Of a DNA stretch of 64,000 nucleotides, positions 1-9,130 are shown piece by piece. Position 1 is the stretch's first letter. Every line of letters begins with the position of its first letter. Made by a program: the position numbers and the translations under genes. The stretch comes from Pseudomonas sp. ADAK18. GTDB taxonomy: Bacteria; Pseudomonadota; Gammaproteobacteria; Pseudomonadales; Pseudomonadaceae. The DNA is taken from NCBI RefSeq assembly GCF_012935695.1, contig NZ_CP052859.1:5373001-5437000 (forward strand). The letters are read 5' to 3'. The notes below the pieces were generated by a model that saw only the letters and a list, made by a program, of their open reading frames with translations, was not told the DNA's origin and made no database searches.

Positions 1-1797
1 GTCCCGCAGTTCGTCCTTGCGCGCCGGTTCGTACACCGCGCTGTCACCCAGGCTGGTTTCGATCTTCGCCAGCTTTTCGTGAACCTTGCCCAGTTCAGCT
101 TCCAGCTTGTCGGCTTCACGCTTGTGGGGAGCCAGTTGCTGGCGCAATGCGGCGGCGGCCTGGCGCTGGGCTTTCTTGTCGGTCTTGTCCGGATTGACCG
201 GAGTGTTGCTGACCGGTGCGTTGCGCAGACGATAGTCCGACAGCCAGCGAGCGTAGTCTTCCAGGTCGCCGTCGAATTCCTCGACCTTGCCGTCAGCTAC
301 CAGCAGGAAGTTATCGGTGGTGCTCTTGAGCAAGTGTCGATCGTGGGACACCACCAACACCGCACCGCTGAATTCCTGCAGGGCCATGGTCAGCGCCAGG
401 CGCATTTCCAGGTCCAGGTGGTTGGTCGGTTCGTCGAGCAGCAACAGGTTCGGCCGGTCCCAGGCGATCAACGCCAGGGCCAGGCGGGCCTTTTCACCAC
501 CGGAGAAATTCAGCACCGGCTCGTCGATGCGCGCGCCACGGAAGTCGAAACCGCCAAGGAAGTCGCGCAAGGTCTGTTCGCGCTCGGTAGGCGCCAGGCG
601 TTGCAAGTGCAGCAGCGGGCTGGCCTTGGCGTCGAGGGAGTCCAACTGATGCTGGGCGAAGTAGCCCACTACCAGGTTCTCACCGCGTACCAGACGACCG
701 GCCAAGGGTTGCAACTCGCCCGAGAGGTTTTTGATCAGGGTCGATTTGCCGGCGCCGTTGGGGCCGAGCAAACCGATCCGCGCGCCCGGCGTGAGCTGCA
801 ACTTGACCTTCTCGAGGATGGTCTTGTCGCCATAGCCCAGACGAGCGTCGGACAGATCGAGCAACGGGCTTGAGATCTTCACCGACTCGCGGAACACAAA
901 GTCGAACGGCGAATCGACGTGGGCCGCCGACAGCTCTTCCATGCGCTCCAGGGCCTTGATCCGGCTCTGGGCCTGACGAGCCTTGGTGGCCTGGGCCTTG
1001 AACCGGGCGATGTAGCTCTCCATATGCGCCCGTTGCACCTGCTGCTTCTCGTAGGCCTGCTGCTGCTGGGCCAGACGTTCGGCGCGAGCGCGCTCGAAGG
1101 CGCTGTAGCCACCACGATAGAGAGTGATTTTTTTCTGTTCGACGTGGGCGATGTTATCGACCACGGCGTCGAGGAAGTCCCGGTCGTGGGAAATCAGCAG
1201 CAAAGTGCCCGGGTAGCTTTTCAGGAAATCTTCCAGCCACAGGATCGCATCGAGGTCCAAGTGGTTGGTCGGTTCATCGAGCAGCAACAGGTCCGAAGGG
1301 CACATCAGCGCCTGGGCCAGGTTCAGGCGCATGCGCCAGCCACCGGAAAAGTCGGCGACCGGACGGTCCATCTGCTCGTTGGTGAACCCCAGGCCCGCCA
1401 GCATTTTGCGAGCGCGGGCATCGGCGGTGTAGCCGTCGGCGCTGTCGAGTTCCGAGTGCAGGCGGGCTTGAGCGGCGCCGTCCTGAGTCTTCTCGGCCTC
1501 GGCCAGGTCGTGTTGCACCTGACGCAGGCGCAGGTCGCCATCGAGCACGTAGTCGATCGCAATGCGGTCCAGGGTGTCGATCTCCTGGCGCATGTGAGCG
1601 ATTCGCCAGTCGGCCGGCATCAAGCAATCCCCGGAGTCGGGGGTCAGCTCACCCAGCAGCAAGGCGAACAACGTGGATTTGCCGGCGCCATTGGCACCGA
1701 TCAGGCCGGCTTTGTGACCGGCGTGCAGGGTCAGCTCGGCGTCTTCAAGAAGACGCTGCGGGCCACGCTGTAATGTTAGGCTTTGAAGTCGGATCAT
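1..1797 (-). CDS. yheS: ABC-F family ATPase (YheS-like), 3' end outside window
   Basis: This is a soluble ABC-F protein with two ATPase domains and no membrane segment; members of the family act on the ribosome rather than in transport. The first Walker A motif (GANGAGKS) is at residues 34-41, and a second (GPNGAGKS) lies near residue 345. Each is followed by an SGG signature (FSGGWRM, FSGGEKA) and the ABC-F hallmark LLLLDEPTNHLD. The start ATG at 1797 gives the usual N-terminus beginning MIRLQSL. 599 codons are present, so roughly 40 residues are missing beyond the window edge if it matches the usual length of about 637. The assignment to the YheS rather than Uup branch is inferred from overall resemblance. 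Confidence 0.9.
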   Translation of the reverse strand, partial: MIRLQSLTLQRGPQRLLEDAELTLHAGHKAGLIGANGAGKSTLFALLLGELTPDSGDCLMPADWRIAHMRQEIDTLDRIAIDYVLDGDLRLRQVQHDLAEAEKTQDGAAQARLHSELDSADGYTADARARKMLAGLGFTNEQMDRPVADFSGGWRMRLNLAQALMCPSDLLLLDEPTNHLDLDAILWLEDFLKSYPGTLLLISHDRDFLDAVVDNIAHVEQKKITLYRGGYSAFERARAERLAQQQQAYEKQQVQRAHMESYIARFKAQATKARQAQSRIKALERMEELSAAHVDSPFDFVFRESVKISSPLLDLSDARLGYGDKTILEKVKLQLTPGARIGLLGPNGAGKSTLIKNLSGELQPLAGRLVRGENLVVGYFAQHQLDSLDAKASPLLHLQRLAPTEREQTLRDFLGGFDFRGARIDEPVLNFSGGEKARLALALIAWDRPNLLLLDEPTNHLDLEMRLALTMALQEFSGAVLVVSHDRHLLKSTTDNFLLVADGKVEEFDGDLEDYARWLSDYRLRNAPVSNTPVNPDKTDKKAQRQAAAALRQQLAPHKREADKLEAELGKVHEKLAKIETSLGDSAVYEPARKDELRD

Positions 1798-1847
1798 AAT
1801 GGCGGCGGAGTCTACCAGCTTCGTTGACCGCTGGCTTGGGTAGGAAT

Positions 1848-2312
1848 ATGTGCGCTGACCTGTGGAGCTTTGCCCTCTCGACTTATGCCCGTCCGGGTGT
1901 AGAGAACGCTTGCCTGCGCTTGCAGGAGCAGGGGGTCGATGTGTGCCTGTTGCTCTGCGGTTTATGGCTGGAGCAGCGAGGCGTGACGCTTGAGCCGACT
2001 CGTTTGCTGGCACTGCGGCAGATTGCAGAACCCTGGCAGGCCGAGGTGGTCGAGCCGCTACGACAAGTGCGTAAGCAATGGCGGGCCATGGCGCAGCAGG
2101 ACACCGAGTTGGGGGCATTACGGGAGCGGATCAAAGCCCTGGAGCTGGAAGCCGAACAGCAGCTGTTATCACGCCTGGAAACCCGAGCACTGGAATGGCC
2201 GACGGGTGAAGCAACGTATCAGCGTACATGGCTTGAAGGACTGGCGGCCGAGGCCGCCAACCTTGACCACGACGCGCTGCATCAGCTGCGCGTCGCGGCC
2301 ACCGGCACTTAG
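1848..2312 (+). CDS. TIGR02444 family protein
   Basis: This is a small soluble protein of 154 residues that resembles the TIGR02444/DUF2390 family, whose function is unknown. It starts MCADLWSFAL and has a charged helical middle (residues 60-115) that could form a coiled coil. The ATG at 1848 is preferred over an upstream in-frame TTG at 1824 because TAGGAA sits just before it and the family begins with the D-L-W-x-F-A-L motif. It diverges from the ABC-F gene, and in Pseudomonas this pair is commonly adjacent. Its stop overlaps the stop of convergent algP by four bases (TTAG). Confidence 0.8.
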   Translation: MCADLWSFALSTYARPGVENACLRLQEQGVDVCLLLCGLWLEQRGVTLEPTRLLALRQIAEPWQAEVVEPLRQVRKQWRAMAQQDTELGALRERIKALELEAEQQLLSRLETRALEWPTGEATYQRTWLEGLAAEAANLDHDALHQLRVAATGT

Positions 2313-3649
2313 GAAGCGCTGGTTGGGGTGGTGCTTGCAGCCGGTGCAGGGGTGCTGCTGACCGTCGCGGTTGGCGCTGCAGCGCTGGCCGCAGGTGCTG
2401 CCGGGGCAGCCGGCTTGGCAGCAGGTGCCGCAGGTTTTGCAGCTGGCGCTTTAGCAACAACAGGCTTGGCCGCTGGTTTTGCGGCAGCTGGCTTAGCGGC
2501 TGGTTTTACAGCAGCAGGTTTAGCGGCCGGCTTCGCAGCAGGTTTTGCAGCAGCTGGCTTGGCGGCTGGTTTTGCAGCAGCAGTTTTAGCCGCTGGCTTT
2601 GCGGCAGGCTTCGCAGCAGGTTTCGCCGCAGCTGGCTTGGCGGCTGGTTTTGCAGCAGCAGTTTTAGCCGCTGGCTTTGCGGCAGGCTTCGCCGCAGTTG
2701 GCTTGACGGCTGGTTTTGCAGCAGCGGTTTTAGCCGCTGGCTTTGCGGCTGGCTTCGCAGCAGGTTTCGCCGCAGTTGGCTTGGCGGCTGGTTTTGCAGC
2801 AGCGGTTTTAGCCGCTGGCTTTGCGGCCGGCTTCGCAGCAGGTTTCGCCGCAGTTGGCTTGGCGGCTGGTTTTGCAGCAGCGGTTTTAGCCGCTGGCTTT
2901 GCGGCCGGCTTCGCAGCAGGTTTCGCCGCAGTTGGCTTGGCGGCTGGTTTCGCAGCAGCGGTTTTAGCCGCTGGCTTTGCGGCCGGCTTCGCAGCAGGTT
3001 TTGCCGTAGCTGGCTTGGCGGCTGGTTTCGCAGCAGCGGTTTTTGCAGCTGGTTTGGCGGCCGGCTTCACAGCAGGTTTAGCTGCTGGTTTGGCGGCGCT
3101 GGCAGCGGCTTTTTTCACTGCAGGCTTCGCAGCGGGTTTCGCCGGTGCTTTGGTCGCAGGCTTGGCTGCAGCTTTCGCAGGCGCTTTTGCTGCCACGGCT
3201 TTGCTGGCTGGTTTTTTCGCCGCGCTCGCAGCAGCGGCTTTAACCGGTGCACGAGTGCTCAGTACCTTGCCAACGGCTTCTTTCACACGACCAACGCCCT
3301 GAGCCAGTTTCAGACTCTCTTGAGCATCGCGCTTGAGTTGCAGAATGTAGGTGCGGGTTTCGGATTGACGATCCTTGAGGGCGTCGAGCAAGTCCTCAAG
3401 TTCTTTGACTGCACCCTTGGTCTTGGCTTGTGCCTTGGCTTTGCCGGCGCTTGCTGCGTCTTGCAGTTTGGAGCGGGATTTGTGCAGTTTTTCTTGAGCC
3501 TTGCCGCGTTGTTTTTCCAGCTTGGCGAGCAGCTTTTCAGCATCAGCCAAGGCTTGGGAACAAGCGCTTTCCAAATGTTCGAGCAGGCTGCTCGATAGCT
3601 GTTGGAGCAAGTGCAATGGGGTATTTACAGGCTTCTGTTTGGCCGACAT
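2309..3649 (-). CDS. algP: AlgP (AlgR3), histone H1-like protein with KPAA repeats
   Basis: This encodes 446 residues. The N-terminal 125 residues are a charged helical/coiled-coil region (TPLHLLQQLSSSLLEHLES onward), and the rest is a low-complexity lysine-proline-alanine tail of KPAAKP units, like the C-terminus of histone H1. In P. aeruginosa AlgP binds DNA and was linked to algD transcription, although its role is debated. The tail is built from near-identical 78-bp tandem units between about 2690 and 3001, so its length should vary between strains. AGGAGG lies directly upstream of the start (3652-3657). The lysine-rich tail is basic and suits nucleoid binding. Its neighbours algQ and algR belong to the same historical alginate regulatory group. 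Confidence 0.92.
   Translation of the reverse strand: MSAKQKPVNTPLHLLQQLSSSLLEHLESACSQALADAEKLLAKLEKQRGKAQEKLHKSRSKLQDAASAGKAKAQAKTKGAVKELEDLLDALKDRQSETRTYILQLKRDAQESLKLAQGVGRVKEAVGKVLSTRAPVKAAAASAAKKPASKAVAAKAPAKAAAKPATKAPAKPAAKPAVKKAAASAAKPAAKPAVKPAAKPAAKTAAAKPAAKPATAKPAAKPAAKPAAKTAAAKPAAKPTAAKPAAKPAAKPAAKTAAAKPAAKPTAAKPAAKPAAKPAAKTAAAKPAAKPTAAKPAAKPAAKPAAKTAAAKPAVKPTAAKPAAKPAAKTAAAKPAAKPAAAKPAAKPAAKPAAKTAAAKPAAKPAAAKPAAKPAAKPAAVKPAAKPAAAKPAAKPVVAKAPAAKPAAPAAKPAAPAAPAASAAAPTATVSSTPAPAASTTPTSAS
2690..3001. repeat. 78-bp tandem repeats inside algP
   Basis: Four units with a 78-bp period begin at 2690, 2768, 2846 and 2924. The marker string CGCCGCAGTTGG recurs at exactly 78-bp steps. Each unit encodes 26 residues of the KPAAKPAAK type. 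Shorter and more diverged units flank the block on both sides. Because the period is a multiple of three, gain or loss of units would keep the reading frame. Confidence 0.9.
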
Positions 3650-3841
3650 GGTTTACCTCCTGGCTGACGTGGGTGCGGCTCATACTAGCCCTCTGCTCTT
3701 ACCGCCGCTAGGGCATGTTGACAGTATCGAATGCGTTGCGTTGCACTGCATGGAAATTCTTATCGATATAACGAAAAGCCACTCCAGTTTTTGTGCATTC
3801 ACACTGGCATAATCCACCGCACTTTCGGCTGGAGAACACCC

Positions 3842-4507
3842 ATGTCGCGTTACCTTTTTTTAGCCTTGGGTTTGTCACTTTCCGTGGCCAACGCGGGCGA
3901 GCAATCCCCTGTCAAAGACCGCCACGACCTGGCCTACAGCCTGGGCGCGAGCCTGGGTGAACGCCTGCGCCAGGAAGTCCCCGACCTGCAAATCCAGGCA
4001 CTGATCGACGGCCTCAAGCAAGCCTACCAAGGCAGGCCACTGGCGCTGGACGATGCGCGCATCGAACAGATCCTGGCCCAACACGAAGCACAGGCTGCAA
4101 CCGTCGACCAAGTTCCACAAAGTGAAAAGGTCCTCGCCGCCGAGCAACAATTTTTATCCAGGGAGAAAGCCAAGAGCGGCGTACGCGAATTGGCAGACGG
4201 GATCTTGCTGATCGAGCTGGCTCCCGGTAATGGAAAAAAACCGACGGCCAATGATCGGGTTCAGGTGACGTATGTTGGACGGCTGCCCGATGGAACGATC
4301 TTTGACCAGAGCAAACAACCGCAATGGTTTCGCCTGGACAGTGTGATCAGTGGCTGGCGCAGCGCGTTGCAGCAGATGCCGGTCGGCGCGAAATGGCGCC
4401 TGGTGATTCCATCGGCCCAGGCTTATGGCGCAGACGGTGCAGGCGAGTTGATCCCGCCCTACACGCCTCTGGTATTCGAGATCGAACTGCTCGGCGCGAG
4501 CAGCTAG
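3842..4507 (+). CDS. FKBP-type peptidyl-prolyl cis-trans isomerase, exported
   Basis: This 221-residue protein catalyses proline isomerisation in the envelope. Residues 1-18 form a signal peptide ending VANA, residues 25-110 match the FKBP N-terminal dimerisation domain (YSLGASLGERL), and residues 125-220 are the FKBP catalytic domain, with VQVTYVGRLPDGTIFDQS at 140-157 and the terminal LVFEIELLG strand. The ATG at 3842 is chosen because it opens the signal peptide; an in-frame ATG at 3731 would add an unlikely leader. It is shorter than Mip/FkpA proteins in the N-terminal part. It diverges from algP and is followed by a strong terminator. Confidence 0.9.
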   Translation: MSRYLFLALGLSLSVANAGEQSPVKDRHDLAYSLGASLGERLRQEVPDLQIQALIDGLKQAYQGRPLALDDARIEQILAQHEAQAATVDQVPQSEKVLAAEQQFLSREKAKSGVRELADGILLIELAPGNGKKPTANDRVQVTYVGRLPDGTIFDQSKQPQWFRLDSVISGWRSALQQMPVGAKWRLVIPSAQAYGADGAGELIPPYTPLVFEIELLGASS

Positions 4508-4518
4508 CCAAACGAAAA

Positions 4519-4545
4519 ACGGTGCGCAATGCGCACCGTTTTTTT
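4519..4545 (+). terminator. Rho-independent terminator after the FKBP gene
   Basis: A perfect 9-bp stem (ACGGTGCGC / GCGCACCGT) with a three-base loop is followed by a run of seven T. It lies 11 bases after the FKBP stop codon. The A-rich left flank would let it work weakly for the opposing algQ gene as well. Confidence 0.9.
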
Positions 4546-4566
4546 ATCTTGCCGACAATCAAGCTT

Positions 4567-5025
4567 TCAGGCTTTGGCCGCCAACTCTTCCTTGTGGGCG
4601 TTGTGCAGCACTTCGATCAGACAGTCTTCCAACTCGAAACGCTCGTGGAGCAGACCGCCCAGCTCCTTGAATTTTTCTGCTACGCATTGGCCGGCATCAC
4701 ACAGATCATTGAAGGCCAGCAGCTTTTCGGTGATGACGTCGATACGCGGGTAGAGCGTCTCTGCCAGGTCCAGGCCCCGCTGATCATCGAAAGCCTCGGC
4801 TTCCTTGGTCAACTGCTCGTAGACACCGAAGTGCCCCGCAGACACATAATCCACCAGCGCACCACAGAACTCTTGCAGTGGCTTGCGGTTCTCACCCAAC
4901 GCCTCAGGCTTGGCGCCGAGAGCATCAAAGGCCCGAACCAGTTCGTGACGTGCCTTCAACCAACCATCGATCAGTTTGTGCACACCACCCCAGCGCTCCT
5001 GAGCATTCTGACAAGTTTCCAGCAT
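4567..5025 (-). CDS. rsd: AlgQ/Rsd, sigma-70-binding anti-sigma regulator
   Basis: This 152-residue, all-helical protein matches the Rsd/AlgQ family, which binds region 4 of sigma-70 and shifts RNA polymerase toward alternative sigma factors. In P. aeruginosa AlgQ (AlgR2) affects alginate, siderophore and nucleoside diphosphate kinase levels. Visible family features are the N-terminal [20 protein letters not shown] segment and the conserved [14 protein letters not shown] stretch near residues 53-66. The start at 5025 follows a GAGAGA ribosome binding site. The gene is transcribed alone, convergent to the FKBP gene. Its product is functionally linked to Rnk, encoded at 17.6-18.0 kb, which restores mucoidy in P. 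aeruginosa algQ mutants. Confidence 0.92.
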   Translation of the reverse strand: MLETCQNAQERWGGVHKLIDGWLKARHELVRAFDALGAKPEALGENRKPLQEFCGALVDYVSAGHFGVYEQLTKEAEAFDDQRGLDLAETLYPRIDVITEKLLAFNDLCDAGQCVAEKFKELGGLLHERFELEDCLIEVLHNAHKEELAAKA

Positions 5026-5235
5026 GATGATCTCTCTTCCCTATAGGGGCGGTGCCGCCCTCTGCCCGCGCAACACTTCAAGGATTAAAGCGGCCACCGG
5101 ACAAAGCCGCATCGAACAAGCGGTTTCAATAACACGTGCGGGCCAGATTATGCCCGCATGACTATGGCTTCAAGGTACGCAGGAGAGAAAGTTCATACAA
5201 GTGTTTAATCCCGTCCTACATCCTGCGACCTTGAG

Positions 5236-5757
5236 TCAGTGCTTCGCCAGACGTAAACGCTGACTGAACAACAAGCGGGAAAACTGTGTAGCGCCCAGGA
5301 TCAACATCGCGACAAAGAACAGCAGACTCCATTCGGGAAGGCTCAGATCAAACAACGTCCAGTTGATTTCGACGCAGTCGACATTTCCCTGAAATGCCCG
5401 CTTCAAGGCCTCCCAGAACGACAGGCTTTCGATCATGTGTTGCAGGCTGGGCCAGCAGCCGGGCAGCTGATCCAACGGGATGTTCTGCAACAACACCTGG
5501 CGCACTGCGGTGATGGCTCCGAGCAGTGCACACCCCATGCTCATCACCCCATACAAATAGACGCCATGGCGCTTAGGGCCATGAACCGCTGCCACCAGGT
5601 TGATCAACGTGAAGGCAGTCAACAGAATCCGCTGCACCATGCACAGGAAGCAAGGACGCAACAGGGCTCCGTATTCGAGGTACAAGGATGCGCCCAAAGT
5701 CAGCGCACCAGCCATAAACGCCAGGAGGAACAGGGAGCGTGAGTGGGCCAAAGACAT
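5236..5757 (-). CDS. dsbB: DsbB-family disulfide bond formation protein
   Basis: This inner-membrane quinone reductase re-oxidises periplasmic DsbA. It has 173 residues and four membrane segments (about 8-27, 41-59, 68-87 and 143-161). The first periplasmic pair is C36-x-x-C39 (RPCFLCMVQR) and the second is C101 and C128, as required for the DsbB cascade. Pseudomonads carry two DsbB paralogues; by position next to algQ and hemY this corresponds to the copy often named DsbH in P. aeruginosa. That paralogue assignment rests on synteny. It is separated from hemY by 236 bases, so it is probably not part of the haem operon. Confidence 0.92.
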   Translation of the reverse strand: MSLAHSRSLFLLAFMAGALTLGASLYLEYGALLRPCFLCMVQRILLTAFTLINLVAAVHGPKRHGVYLYGVMSMGCALLGAITAVRQVLLQNIPLDQLPGCWPSLQHMIESLSFWEALKRAFQGNVDCVEINWTLFDLSLPEWSLLFFVAMLILGATQFSRLLFSQRLRLAKH

Positions 5758-5993
5758 TGTTTATCCGCAACGCAAGAGATAGGTGGTTACGGTAGAGGAA
5801 AGGCCTTACCCCTTTCAATACGCGCCGGCGCAGACGATTCTGCGAGAGCGTAGGGATATCCCGTCAGAACCGAGAGGATTGAATGCAAACCTGCGTAGGA
5901 GTTTACCGATCGGTCGTTTTAGTCGCCCCTATCAGGCGATGTTGAGGGGTTGGACCAGACAATTCTGAACCAACCTCTTCATGGTTTCCTACT

Positions 5994-7235
5994 TCAAACC
6001 CGCGTCGGTACGGGGAGCGGCGAAGCCAGTAAGCGCTTGTCCAAAAGCCCCAGGCCTTCCTGGAACAATTGGTTACTGCGCTCGGTATCTCCCAACTGCG
6101 CCAGCAAGCGTGCCAGTTCGGCACAGGCCTCGGGATTACGTTGAACCTGCAAACTGCTTTCCAGATAATCCCGCGCCTTGCCCCACAAACTATTTTGCAG
6201 GCAGAGACGACCCAACGTCAGCAACAGGCTGGCATCCCCCGGATGGTCCTTGAGCCAGCCTTCGGCAAACTTCAATTGCCGCGCTGGATCACTGCCCCGC
6301 AGCAAGCCGTACAGCCTGATCAAATGGCTGTCATACCCGCGCTTGATCGCACCACGCAATACTTCTTCGGCCGTGGTGTCCGCACCCAACTGGCGCAATT
6401 GCTCGGCGTAGGCCAATACCAGTGCAGGTTCCTGACGCTGAGCAGACGTCAATTGTTGCCACGCCCGCTCAAGGGATTGCTGGCCGGCCTCGCCTTGCTC
6501 TTCACGCTGAGCGGCCAGGGTCAAGTTCTCACCCCAGGCCCGACGCTCCAGATCCGCCAGTTCGGTAACGGGCAACACCTTGTCCTTGCGCAGCTCCGGC
6601 AACAACCGAATCACCGAGGACCAGTCTCCACGCTGTTGATGCAGCCGTTGCAACTGACGCAACACCTGAACGTTGTGTGGATGGCGCTCATGCATGGCTT
6701 GCAACGTGACCAGGGCCGCTTCGGTGTCGCCACGGTCCATCTGTAACTGGGCGTGGCTCAGAGCCACTGCCAGCTCGGCTTGAGGCTGGCGCTCGAGCGC
6801 ACGCTCCAGCAAGCCGTCGGCCTCTTCATAACGCCCCTGCTCGTTGGCCGCTCGGGCCGCACCGAGGTAGTACAACAGCGGTTGACGCTCTGCTTCGGCG
6901 GCGCGCTGCAGATGGCGCTCGGCACTGGCCCAGCGGCCTTCGGCAAGGTCCATCTGGCCCTGTTCAATGGCAATCTGCACCCGACGACTACGGTTGCGCC
7001 GCGACCATGGATTGACCACGCCACCGGATGTCGTCACCAGACTCAGCAGCACTCTGATCAGATAGATCACCAGACCCACTACAAACAGCGCCACCAGGGT
7101 CGACCACAGCCCGGACTCGTAATGCAGCACATGGGGATAAGTAATCAGCACGTAGCCGGTGTGTTTTGAAATGCCCACGCCCAATGCCAAGGCAATCGCA
7201 ATCGCCACCACCAGGATCACGTAGAAACGCTTCAT
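5994..7235 (-). CDS. hemY: HemY, TPR-containing inner-membrane protein of the haem operon
   Basis: This 413-residue protein has two N-terminal membrane segments (residues 5-22 and 42-65, the HemY_N region) followed by a long cytoplasmic array of tetratricopeptide-like helices (about 95-400). Despite the name it is not protoporphyrinogen oxidase; the enterobacterial/pseudomonad HemY is a scaffold-like protein of uncertain role in late haem synthesis. It is the last gene of hemC-hemD-hemX-hemY, starting only five bases after the hemX stop, so translation is likely coupled. No clear terminator follows; a GGTTGG/CCAACC hairpin at 5948-5975 lacks a T-run. Confidence 0.93.
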   Translation of the reverse strand: MKRFYVILVVAIAIALALGVGISKHTGYVLITYPHVLHYESGLWSTLVALFVVGLVIYLIRVLLSLVTTSGGVVNPWSRRNRSRRVQIAIEQGQMDLAEGRWASAERHLQRAAEAERQPLLYYLGAARAANEQGRYEEADGLLERALERQPQAELAVALSHAQLQMDRGDTEAALVTLQAMHERHPHNVQVLRQLQRLHQQRGDWSSVIRLLPELRKDKVLPVTELADLERRAWGENLTLAAQREEQGEAGQQSLERAWQQLTSAQRQEPALVLAYAEQLRQLGADTTAEEVLRGAIKRGYDSHLIRLYGLLRGSDPARQLKFAEGWLKDHPGDASLLLTLGRLCLQNSLWGKARDYLESSLQVQRNPEACAELARLLAQLGDTERSNQLFQEGLGLLDKRLLASPLPVPTRV

Positions 7236-7240
7236 CGGCT

Positions 7241-8356
7241 TTACTCCTGGGTCGCCGGCGCGCCAGCAGAAGCCTTGGCTTCATCGGCAGACAGATGACG
7301 ACGTTCAAGGTAAGCCTGCACAGCAGCCAGGCTTGCAGCCAGGTCCGGGGTCACCACCGAGACGGCCTTGGGTTCCAGCTCGGCTATCCGGGCCAACATG
7401 GCCTGGCTTTGCGGGTTGTTCTGGTTGAAGTTGCCCTGCAAGACACTGCGGGCCTCGCCCAACGAACGGGTATACACCGCCGGCTCACCATTAAGGGCAG
7501 CCCATTGTGCCTGCTCCAACGCCAGGCTCAGGGCCAGGCGTACCTGGTTCAGGCCCTGGCCGGCCAGCAGCGGACGGATGTTGTCGTCCGGATTGAAGTC
7601 GATGCGGAAATAGCGGGAAATCTGCTCCCACCATTGGCTCCAGCGGTTTTCAGTATCGGTGGTTGGACGACCTGACTGCGGGGCATCCTGAAGCTGATAC
7701 TCAGGCGAGATAGCTGCCAGTTGCACCACCTGATCGCGCAGGGCCGCCAGTTGCAGATACAACCCGGTACGATCCGGTTGCTCGACACTGCGCAACGCGG
7801 CGAGACTCTTGGCCAACTGCTCACGGGCAGCATAGGAACCCGGATCGCTCTGCTCACGAAGTATCTCGTCGGCACCCTGGACCAGCGCCTGAGCACTGTT
7901 GATGTCCTGCAAGGCAGACAAACGCAAACTGGCCAGGCGCAACAAATGTTCGGCTTCGGCCAGGCGCCAGTCCTTACGACTGGCACCCAGCACGGTTTCC
8001 AGACGCTGGTTCAAGCGCTGCTGATCACCCTGTAATTGCGCCACCAGACGGCGACGTTCTTCCAGCTCATCAGCGCCCGGCAACTGTGCCAGGCGTGCAG
8101 CCAACTGCTGCTGGCTCTGCTTGAGGCTCTGGGATTGATCGTCCAGGGTTTGCACCTGTCCCGACTGCTGCTGAGTGCTCGCTTGCAGGGCGCGGACCTG
8201 CCAGATCCCCCAGCCACCAGCCGCAACGCCCGCAGCACCGAGCAACAAGGCCACGATTGCCAGGCCATTGCCACGGCGTGGAGCAGTGACCGGTGTCTCA
8301 ACAGGCGCATCAAGCGCGGGCTGGGCTTCATCTTTGGGCAAGGCTGTTTCGCTCAC
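7241..8356 (-). CDS. hemX: HemX, uroporphyrinogen-III C-methyltransferase-like membrane protein
   Basis: This 371-residue protein has a short cytoplasmic tail rich in Pro/Ala/Glu, one membrane segment at about residues 32-51 (LAIVALLLGAAGVAAGGWGI), a glutamine-rich coiled coil (55-130) and a periplasmic helical domain. It belongs to the HemX family, annotated as a putative uroporphyrinogen-III C-methyltransferase, but no SAM-binding motif is visible and enzymatic activity is doubtful. It sits 18 bases after hemD and five before hemY, in the haem operon. A role in organising haem enzymes with HemY is an inference from context. Confidence 0.92.
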   Translation of the reverse strand: MSETALPKDEAQPALDAPVETPVTAPRRGNGLAIVALLLGAAGVAAGGWGIWQVRALQASTQQQSGQVQTLDDQSQSLKQSQQQLAARLAQLPGADELEERRRLVAQLQGDQQRLNQRLETVLGASRKDWRLAEAEHLLRLASLRLSALQDINSAQALVQGADEILREQSDPGSYAAREQLAKSLAALRSVEQPDRTGLYLQLAALRDQVVQLAAISPEYQLQDAPQSGRPTTDTENRWSQWWEQISRYFRIDFNPDDNIRPLLAGQGLNQVRLALSLALEQAQWAALNGEPAVYTRSLGEARSVLQGNFNQNNPQSQAMLARIAELEPKAVSVVTPDLAASLAAVQAYLERRHLSADEAKASAGAPATQE

Positions 8357-8374
8357 GTATCCATCCTTTGCGTA

Positions 8375-9130
8375 TCAGAGAGTGGGCTCGGCAAAGCTGC
8401 GTAGCGCCACTAACAAAGCCGCAGCACTCGCGCCACGACAATCCACAACTTTACTTGCACCAGCAGCACGCGCCATCTTGGCGACTCGCGGGCTGGGCAC
8501 GAACAGCGGTAACTGTGTTACCTGGGGCCAATCGGGGCCAGCCAAGGCTTGCAGATGTAAAAAACCCTGCCCACTGCTGACCACCAGGCCGTTCAAGCGT
8601 TCCACCTGAATGCGCTGCATCAACGTACCGGCGGTGTAGGCCGGCAGGAAACGGCGATACAACTCCAGATAGTCGACACTAGCACCTAGATCACGCAAGC
8701 GCTCAGCCAGCAACTCTCGCCCGCCTTCGCCGCGTAGGATCAATACCCGTGCATTGGGTCGTGCGATAGCGTCGCGCAACTGGGGTAAATCAAGCAAGGC
8801 CTCGCTGTCGTCGCCGTCCGGCGGGTAGCTGACATCAAGGCCGTGCTCGGCCAGCACCTGCGCCGTCGCCGCCCCAACGCTGAACCATGGTTGAGATGGC
8901 GCTTGATCAAGCCGCTGCAGAGCAAACCGCGCGGCCGGCTTGCTCACCGCGATCACAGCGCAGTATCGATCCAGATGACGGAAAACCGCTTGCTGCTCAG
9001 CGGTGGCAAGCAGCTCTTCGATTTCCAGTAACGGCAGGCTGCTGCTGAATATTGCGCTTTCGGACAGTGTCGCCGCCAAGGCTGCGGACTCTTCCGTCGG
9101 CCGGGTCAACAACACACGCCAGCCTGTCAC
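8375..9130 (-). CDS. hemD: Uroporphyrinogen-III synthase
   Basis: HemD closes hydroxymethylbilane with inversion of ring D to give uroporphyrinogen III, the branch point to haem, sirohaem and cobalamin. The protein has 251 residues in the usual two-lobed fold; the opening [19 protein letters not shown] and the second-lobe stretch [20 protein letters not shown] (about residues 127-146) are typical. Overall similarity in this family is always low, so operon position is strong supporting evidence. Its ATG overlaps the hemC stop by four bases (ATGA type), which implies translational coupling. Confidence 0.94.
   Translation of the reverse strand: MTGWRVLLTRPTEESAALAATLSESAIFSSSLPLLEIEELLATAEQQAVFRHLDRYCAVIAVSKPAARFALQRLDQAPSQPWFSVGAATAQVLAEHGLDVSYPPDGDDSEALLDLPQLRDAIARPNARVLILRGEGGRELLAERLRDLGASVDYLELYRRFLPAYTAGTLMQRIQVERLNGLVVSSGQGFLHLQALAGPDWPQVTQLPLFVPSPRVAKMARAAGASKVVDCRGASAAALLVALRSFAEPTL

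Noticed and set aside
79..1773. Two long open frames on the plus strand (79-873 and 919-1773)
   Set aside because: They are antisense to the clear ABC-F gene and have no family features; they arise from high GC content.
2328..3302. Open frame of 324 codons on the plus strand with an alanine/glycine/phenylalanine-rich hydrophobic product
   Set aside because: It is the complement of the KPAA repeat region of algP; its repeated pattern comes from the antisense of the lysine-proline-alanine codons.
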